From: Ruminiclostridium herbifermentans
Lineage (GTDB): Bacteria > Bacillota > Clostridia > Acetivibrionales > DSM-1351
Direction of reading: 5' to 3'
NCBI RefSeq assembly: GCF_005473905.2
Contig: NZ_CP061336.1
Location: forward strand, 2,968,501 to 3,032,500
DNA: 64,000 nucleotides
Shown: in pieces, positions 63,376 through 64,000 of the stretch
Layout of the letters: each line of letters opens with the position of its first letter
Position numbering within the stretch: position 1 is the first letter of the stretch
The notes under the pieces: model-generated
What the model was told of the DNA's origin: nothing
The model's database searches: none
The model's input: the letters and a program-made list of their open reading frames with translations, nothing else
Program-made: the position numbers and the translations under genes

Positions 63376-64000
63376 TTAACCCTCCTGTTCCACATCTTTG
63401 TCACTAACCTTCTCAAGCAGCTTTTTTAGTGCAGGCAGAACATCTTCCTTTTTGTTAATGTTAATAGCCGCAAAATTTTTACTCTCTATCTTATTTAATA
63501 ATTCAGTTTTTATTGTACTGCCTATACTATAATAGCCAGGTACAATTTCTCCATATCCAAATAAATTACAAACCTCGCAAAGCTTCTTTGCACTTTCTAT
63601 AGCCTTATTGTTATCTTCTGACCAGTTATCTCCATCACTGCAATGAAAAGCATATACATTCCAATTAGAAGGACTGTATCTTTCAGAAATTATCTCAAGT
63701 GCTTTCTCATAACCACTGCTTATGTAGGTACCTCCAGACTCTCCTCTGTGAAAAAACTCTTTTTCATTTACTTCTTTAGCTACTGTAGTATGAGCAATAA
63801 AAACCACATCCACATTGGCATACTTCAGCTGTAAAAACTGATACAATAAGAAATAAAAGCTTCTGGCAAGGTACTTTTTGGTTTGATCCATTGAACCAGA
63901 AACATCCATTATGCACAATACTACTGCATTGTAGTCTCTTTTATTCTCCTCTTTAATCCTGTAATATCTTAAATCCTCTTCAATAAACGGAAATCTTTCC
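63376..64000 (-). CDS. yhbH: YhbH/DUF444 sporulation protein, C-terminal part (runs off the window)
   Basis: The reading frame is open from the window edge (ERFPFIEEDLRYYRIKEENK) through to 63376, so this is the C-terminal part of the gene, about 207 codons. It contains a von Willebrand A-like fold with the MIDAS motif DVSGSM and the family's RGESGGTYISSGYEKAL and FHCSDGDNWSED. DUF444 proteins (YhbH, E. coli YeaH) work with the PrkA/YeaG kinase and SpoVR/YcgB. The order yhbH-spoVR fits, and prkA would be expected just past the edge. Confidence 0.93.
   Translation of the reverse strand, partial: ERFPFIEEDLRYYRIKEENKRDYNAVVLCIMDVSGSMDQTKKYLARSFYFLLYQFLQLKYANVDVVFIAHTTVAKEVNEKEFFHRGESGGTYISSGYEKALEIISERYSPSNWNVYAFHCSDGDNWSEDNNKAIESAKKLCEVCNLFGYGEIVPGYYSIGSTIKTELLNKIESKNFAAININKKEDVLPALKKLLEKVSDKDVEQEG

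Overview
The window comes from a low-GC, AT-rich, endospore-forming Clostridia-type anaerobe. Evidence for this is the sporulation and germination genes (yqfC/yqfD, a GerA-family operon, a PdaA-like deacetylase, spoVR/yhbH), strong AGGAGG-type ribosome binding sites with frequent TTG starts, a c-di-AMP riboswitch, a CIRCE element, a monoderm Tad pilus locus and a fused single-chain PurL. I cannot name the species. Most genes lie on the minus strand.

Layout. 0-6.8 kb: the Firmicute operon yqfC-yqfD-phoH-pgpH-ybeY-dgkA-cdd-era, read right to left, with era cut by the window edge. 7.2-9.7 kb: a PdaA-like deacetylase and two DUF881 envelope proteins. 10.1-12.8 kb: tRNA-Trp and an NB-ARC/TPR protein with a degenerate P-loop. 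13.2-17.6 kb: a GerA-family germinant receptor operon (A, B, C and an overlooked 56-residue D-like protein). 18.1-19.4 kb: a D,D-carboxypeptidase homologue that has lost all three catalytic motifs. 19.4-21.6 kb: dapB behind its own promoter, c-di-AMP riboswitch and terminator, then a 3D-domain wall protein. 22-25 kb: DUF3788, DUF975, VanW and YjbQ proteins. 26-31.7 kb: a LysR regulator, O-acetylhomoserine sulfhydrylase and a nitrogenase-like DK pair, an arrangement matching methylthio-alkane reductase sulfur salvage. 32.2-32.8 kb: five tandem 109-bp repeats. 32.9-33.6 kb: a cytosolic-looking zinc phospholipase C homologue. 34-45.4 kb: a complete monoderm Tad (type IVb pilus) locus behind a good sigma-A promoter. 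46-48.7 kb: a DUF4097 lipoprotein, a TIM-barrel isomerase and a VanZ protein. 48.9-54 kb: purL and a divergent LysR gene. 54-56.6 kb: an HD-GYP protein and a sensor-less chemoreceptor. 57-59.2 kb: an XRE-cupin regulator and an acyl-CoA synthetase. 59.6-61.7 kb: htpG under a CIRCE element. 62-64 kb: spoVR and yhbH (cut by the window edge).

The two most interesting items are these. (1) The LysR-MetY-NflD/NflK cluster: the reductase pair would release methanethiol from methylthio compounds and MetY would add it to O-acetylhomoserine to give methionine. No NifH/MarH-type reductase gene is in the window. (2) A repeated, apparently base-paired leader motif present three times on the minus strand: twice in tandem in the leader of the germinant receptor operon, downstream of a sigma-G-like promoter, and once upstream of purL. 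Stem sequences differ between copies while pairing is kept, and G-U pairs point to the minus strand. I do not recognise it as a named RNA class.

Other notable points are the riboswitch placed to control dapB, the coherent loss of catalytic motifs in the carboxypeptidase homologue, and hairpins that appear to bridge distant Shine-Dalgarno sequences to the starts of purL and the GerAB gene. All calls are from reading the sequence; no database search or folding program was run.
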